Below are positions 61,351 to 64,000 of a stretch of DNA of 64,000 nt, piece after piece. The first letter of the stretch is position 1. Each line of letters begins with the position of its first letter. The translations under genes were made by a program, and so were the position numbers. The notes below the pieces were generated by a model. That model saw only the letters and a list, made by a program, of their open reading frames with translations, made no database searches and had not been told where the DNA came from. The stretch covers positions 3,038,001 to 3,102,000 of the forward strand of contig NZ_CP014275.1 in the NCBI RefSeq assembly GCF_001578105.1. The letters run 5' to 3'. This stretch comes from Martelella sp. AD-3 (GTDB taxonomy: Bacteria; Pseudomonadota; Alphaproteobacteria; Rhizobiales; Rhizobiaceae).

Positions 61351-61557
61351 TAAAGCGCGTCCAGAAAAAGTGGAGACCCGTTTTCCGTCCGGAGGCAAGG
61401 AAACGCAGAGCGGAAAACAAAAGGTTAGAGCGTGTTCGAGATTCCAAGCTCTAGCGCATCGGCCCGAAAATCGGAATCGATTTTCGGAAAGCACGATGCG
61501 TAGATAAAATAGGTTAGAGCGTCCTTTGTGCGTCCGAATGGACGCACGGCGCTCTAG
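61351..61557. repeat. mosaic intergenic repeat, copy C (inverted M2 followed by M1)
   Basis: Module M2 (61351-61453, AGCGCGTCCAGAAAAAGTGG through GTTAGAGCGTGTTCGAGATT) is inverted relative to copy A; module M1 (61454-61557) has the same orientation as in copy A and ends GGCGCTCTAG. The IS481 element starts at that CTAG. The 400 bp further upstream (60997-61350) show no gene and no other clear signal than a small GCCCG/CGGGC hairpin at 61006-61020. Confidence 0.8.
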
Positions 61558-61558
61558 T
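61553..61558. repeat. target-site duplication, left copy
   Basis: TCTAGT, identical to 62594-62599. It fits the NCTAGN target and 6-bp duplication known for IS481. Confidence 0.85.
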
Positions 61559-62593
61559 TGTGGGCTTTCAGGAGGTTGTCCATTCGGAGCGTACCGAGGA
61601 GACTGGAGTTACCACGCTTCAGCACTCACCGGAGGCTCCGAATGAACATTCACAAGAATGCCCGACTGACCCCGCTGCGTCGAGAGGAGATGGCTGTTGC
61701 CGTTCTGTCTGGCGCGCTCACGAAAGCGCAGGCGGCTTTAGTCTATGCCGTTTCCCACAAGATCGTGTCTCGTTGGGTCGAGCGCTTCAGAAAGGGTGGA
61801 CGCGCTGCAATGGCTGACCGGTCGTCGCGGCCCAGGAGCAGTCCCCGGCAGACCGATGCCATCTTGTGCGAGCGCATTGCCGCCCTTCGTCGTCAGCGCC
61901 TGACCGGCAGGCACATCGCCATGGAGACAGGCGTGTCACCGGCCACCGTCAGCCGCGTTCTCAAGCGGGTCGGTTTGTCCCGGATGAAGGACATTGCTCC
62001 AGCCGAACCGGTCGTGCGTTACGAATATGACGAGCCGGGCGGCCTGATCCATCTCGACATCAAGCGCCTTGGCCGCTTTAATCGCGTCGGCCACCGCATC
62101 ACAGGCGACAGGACCGGCCAGAGCAATTCACGCGGCATCGGCTGGGAATATGTGCATGTGTGTATCGACGATGCATCCCGGATCGCATTCACTGACATCT
62201 TGCCCAACGAGAAGGCTGAAAGCGCCGTCGCATTTCTCAAGGCGGCAGTCGCCTATTATCAAAGCCTCGGCATCACGGTGAAGCGGGTCATGACCGACAA
62301 TGGCTCGTGCTACATTGCCGGGGATTTCGCGAAAGCCTGCAAGGCGCTCCATCTGAAACATATTCGTACCAAACCTTACACGCCAAAGACAAACGGCAAG
62401 GCCGAGCGCTTCATCCAGACAGCATTGCGCGAATGGGCCTATGCGCGCGCCTATCCATCCTCAGAGCACCGAAAACGGCATCTGCCGAACTGGAACCACA
62501 TGTACAATTGGCACCGTCCGCATGGCGGCATAAAGTCAAAAACACCGATCAGTCGACTCGGCATGAACCGAGACAACCTCTTGAGGCTCCACA
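61559..62593 (+). mobile_element. complete IS481-family insertion sequence
   Basis: A 1035-bp element with imperfect 22-bp terminal inverted repeats: left TGTGGGCTTTCAGGAGGTTG (from 61559) and right, read inward from 62593, TGTGGAGCCTCAAGAGGTTG; about 17 of 22 positions match. The ends are 5'-TGT...ACA-3' as in the IS481 family. It is flanked by TCTAGT duplications and encodes one intact transposase. It sits at the CTAG that closes a mosaic intergenic repeat, five bases before the M48 gene's 3' end region. Confidence 0.93.
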
Positions 62594-62598
62594 TCTAG
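61642..62598 (+). CDS. IS481-family transposase
   Basis: A 318-residue DDE transposase: N-terminal helix-turn-helix (about 10-75, LTPLRREEMAVAVLSGALTKAQAALVYAVSHKIVSRWVERFRKGG), a second HTH (ALRRQRLTGRHIAMETGVSPATVSRVLKRVGLSR), and the RNase-H-like core with D in LIHLDIKRLGR, D in VMTDNGSCYI, and E in NGKAERFIQT. GGAGG stands before the ATG at 61642. The stop TAG (62596-62598) lies outside the element, inside the duplicated target TCTAGT. The gene looks intact, so the element may be active. Confidence 0.93.
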   Translation: MNIHKNARLTPLRREEMAVAVLSGALTKAQAALVYAVSHKIVSRWVERFRKGGRAAMADRSSRPRSSPRQTDAILCERIAALRRQRLTGRHIAMETGVSPATVSRVLKRVGLSRMKDIAPAEPVVRYEYDEPGGLIHLDIKRLGRFNRVGHRITGDRTGQSNSRGIGWEYVHVCIDDASRIAFTDILPNEKAESAVAFLKAAVAYYQSLGITVKRVMTDNGSCYIAGDFAKACKALHLKHIRTKPYTPKTNGKAERFIQTALREWAYARAYPSSEHRKRHLPNWNHMYNWHRPHGGIKSKTPISRLGMNRDNLLRLHI

Positions 62599-62599
62599 T
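62594..62599. repeat. target-site duplication, right copy
   Basis: TCTAGT, the right copy of the 6-bp duplication; its TAG serves as the transposase stop codon. Confidence 0.85.
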
Positions 62600-62602
62600 C
62601 CG

Positions 62603-63361
62603 TCACCGCCCGGGGCGGGATGACGGGCTCGCGTCCGCCAGCCTTTCGGCACGCGCCACCCGCAGGGACGGGGCCGGATGGGAGGCGACAAAGGTCTCGC
62701 CGCCGGGCCCTGCCCGTTCGTAGGCCTGCATGGCCTTCAGAAAACGGGCAAGTGCAGCGGGATCATACCCGGCCTGCGCCAGCAAACCGATTGCCAGGGC
62801 ATCGGCCTCAAGCTCCTGCTGCCGGGAAAAGGCAGCGATGCTGGCACTGCCTTTTGCGAGAAGCGCGCGCACGTCGTCGCTGTTGCCGATCGCCTGCCGG
62901 ATATCCGCGCTGGAGACCGCCGCACCGACCCCGAAACGCGCCCGGGCCTCCGCGTGCCCGGAGAGAATATGCGCCATTTCATGGGCGATCACGGCGGCGG
63001 TTTCGCTGTCATCGCCAGTCAGCGTCAACAGCTTGCGCGTCAGGTAAATGTATCCGCCCGGAGCGAAATAGGCGTTGGCAATCGTGGTATCCAGAACAAG
63101 CACGGTGACGGGCATGCCGCCTGACGCCTCCGAAAGCCGGTCGCCAATCGCGGCCAGATCGCGCGACAGGACGGCGTTCCTGTAGAGGCCGCCGCTCTCC
63201 CGCTCCAGGCGGCTGCGGACGGCAGCCGCCGCGCCGCTGCTGTCCGACGAGGACGGAGCGTGCAAACCGGACTGGCAGCCGGCGAGAAGGATCAACAGGA
63301 AAAGGCCGGCGAGCCGCCGGCCGGACGAACCGCGGCCGTTTTGAGGTTTGCAACGCATCAT
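62603..63361 (-). CDS. M48-family metallopeptidase lipoprotein
   Basis: A 252-residue exported zinc peptidase of the BepA/LoiP/YcaL type. Signal with lipobox LLAGC (Cys29), zinc motif HEMAH (127-131) and the third ligand in QELEADALAIGLLAQAGYDP (E184), followed by AYERAGPGGETFVASHPAPSLRVARAERL (the SHP motif common in this group). It acts in the periplasm at the inner face of the outer membrane, in protein quality control. The start overlaps the stop of the upstream IclR gene by 4 bp (ATGA). The IS481 element is inserted just past its stop codon and leaves the gene intact. Confidence 0.9.
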   Translation of the reverse strand: MMRCKPQNGRGSSGRRLAGLFLLILLAGCQSGLHAPSSSDSSGAAAAVRSRLERESGGLYRNAVLSRDLAAIGDRLSEASGGMPVTVLVLDTTIANAYFAPGGYIYLTRKLLTLTGDDSETAAVIAHEMAHILSGHAEARARFGVGAAVSSADIRQAIGNSDDVRALLAKGSASIAAFSRQQELEADALAIGLLAQAGYDPAALARFLKAMQAYERAGPGGETFVASHPAPSLRVARAERLADASPSSRPGR

Positions 63362-64000
63362 GCAAGCGTACTGCGATTGAGGCGCGCGAGATCGCGCGTG
63401 ATTTCCTCCGATGCCGTCTTCAGCACGGCGGAATAGCGCTCGTGCGCTTCCTGCTGGGAGGTGAAGGCCGAGCGGAAATAGGTCAGGCCGAGACTTGCCA
63501 CCACACGGCCGCCATCATTGAAAACCGGCACCGCGATCGTGTCGGAATTGCGCGGCTCCACATGGGCTGCACGGGTCGCATAACCGCGTCTCCTCGTCAT
63601 CGCCACCAGCCGGCTGATCTTGTCGGGATGCCGCGCCAGTTCGTTTTCCGGGTCGCCGGACGTTCTCAGCATGCGGATGATCAGTTCCAGTTCCTCCTCG
63701 GGCGTGAACGCCAGATAGGCAAGACCGAGCCCGCGCGTGATCAAAGGCAGGCGCATGTTGACGGTCTTGTGAAACGGCGAGACCGAGCTGTCGGGAACGG
63801 TGCTCATGCGCACCACCACGGCGTCCCGATCGAGCAGCGCGATAGAGACGGGCCACTGGTGCTTGCGGGTGACGGCGACGGCCCATGGCCGCCCGGCTTC
63901 CACCACCATCGGCTCCTTGTGGTAACCGGAACTCAGCGAGGCAACGAGGGCGCTGAGCTGGTAGCCGCCGACGCGCGGATCGTTCTCGACATATCCGGCC
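63358..64000 (-). CDS. IclR-family regulator (5' end outside window)
   Basis: 214 codons are visible, open to the window edge. The visible part starts at the wing of the DNA-binding domain (GYVENDPRVGGYQLSALVASLS) and continues through the full effector domain (EAGRPWAVAVTRKHQWPVSIALLDRDAVVVRMSTVPDSSVSPFHK, LGLAYLAFTPEEELELI, RNSDTIAVPVFNDGGRVVASLGLTYF). The helix-turn-helix itself lies beyond the window. The pattern resembles MhpR-type IclR regulators of aromatic catabolism. Its coupling to an M48 peptidase gene is unusual and probably accidental. Confidence 0.85.
   Translation of the reverse strand, partial: AGYVENDPRVGGYQLSALVASLSSGYHKEPMVVEAGRPWAVAVTRKHQWPVSIALLDRDAVVVRMSTVPDSSVSPFHKTVNMRLPLITRGLGLAYLAFTPEEELELIIRMLRTSGDPENELARHPDKISRLVAMTRRRGYATRAAHVEPRNSDTIAVPVFNDGGRVVASLGLTYFRSAFTSQQEAHERYSAVLKTASEEITRDLARLNRSTLA

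Overview
The window looks like chromosomal (or large-replicon) DNA of an alphaproteobacterium of the order Rhizobiales/Hyphomicrobiales. The evidence is a C4-pathway 5-aminolevulinate synthase (hemA) with a perfect FNR/FixK-type box upstream, GC-rich coding sequence with strong third-position bias, many TRAP and ABC solute transporters with IclR/GntR regulators, and short palindromic intergenic mosaic repeats of the kind common in rhizobia. The genus cannot be fixed from sequence alone; a Martelella- or Hoeflea-like member of Rhizobiaceae or a relative is a guess.

Layout. 1-20.2 kb is mostly housekeeping: an MgtC/SapB-DUF4010 membrane protein (cut by the window edge), dut, prfC, a beta-hydroxyacid dehydrogenase, a GFA-fold protein, cueR, a 3-hydroxybutyryl-CoA dehydrogenase, dxr, an SDR, a class C beta-lactamase-fold hydrolase, hemA, a glycine-zipper lipoprotein, tamA-tamB, and a pair formed by a ChaA Ca2+/H+ antiporter and a prokaryotic ionotropic-glutamate-receptor-like protein. 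20.2-30.8 kb is a catabolic island built around an IclR regulator at 27.1 kb. To the left, on the minus strand, lie a citryl-CoA-lyase-like protein, a CaiB-type CoA transferase, a YciI-like protein, a TRAP transporter and a mannitol-dehydrogenase-family oxidoreductase. To the right, on the plus strand, lie an amidohydrolase and a two-subunit LigB/LigA extradiol dioxygenase, closed by a strong terminator. 30.9-46.5 kb is a plant-polysaccharide region for rhamnogalacturonan-type oligosaccharides: a GH105 unsaturated glycuronyl hydrolase, a KdgR-like IclR regulator, a sugar ABC transporter with two tandem Tat-exported binding proteins, a GH78 alpha-L-rhamnosidase, a GntR regulator, a DapA-family aldolase and a second TRAP transporter. 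Neither glycosidase has a signal peptide, so intact oligosaccharides are probably imported and cut in the cytoplasm.

46.6-50.0 kb is a four-gene minus-strand operon (two Gfo/Idh/MocA dehydrogenases, a FadR-type GntR regulator, a VOC protein). 50.3-60.7 kb is a complete type I secretion/adhesin operon: a 1636-residue BapA/LapA-like adhesin with five near-identical 576-bp repeats and a von Willebrand A domain, then a LapB-type ABC exporter, an HlyD adaptor, a small BamE-like periplasmic protein and a TolC-like outer-membrane channel. Its 0.9-kb upstream region is relatively AT-rich and carries a second FNR/FixK-type box and a 14-bp palindrome. 61.5-62.6 kb is a complete IS481-family element with a 6-bp target duplication (NCTAGN type), inserted at the CTAG that closes one of the mosaic repeats. 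The window ends with an M48 metallopeptidase lipoprotein and a truncated IclR regulator.

Most notable: the uncharacterised ring-cleavage/CoA-lyase island, the glutamate-receptor-like channel with a non-canonical pore paired with ChaA, the repeat-homogenised adhesin operon with candidate oxygen control, and the modular intergenic repeats at 33.0, 46.6 and 61.4 kb. No tRNA, rRNA or CRISPR array was seen.
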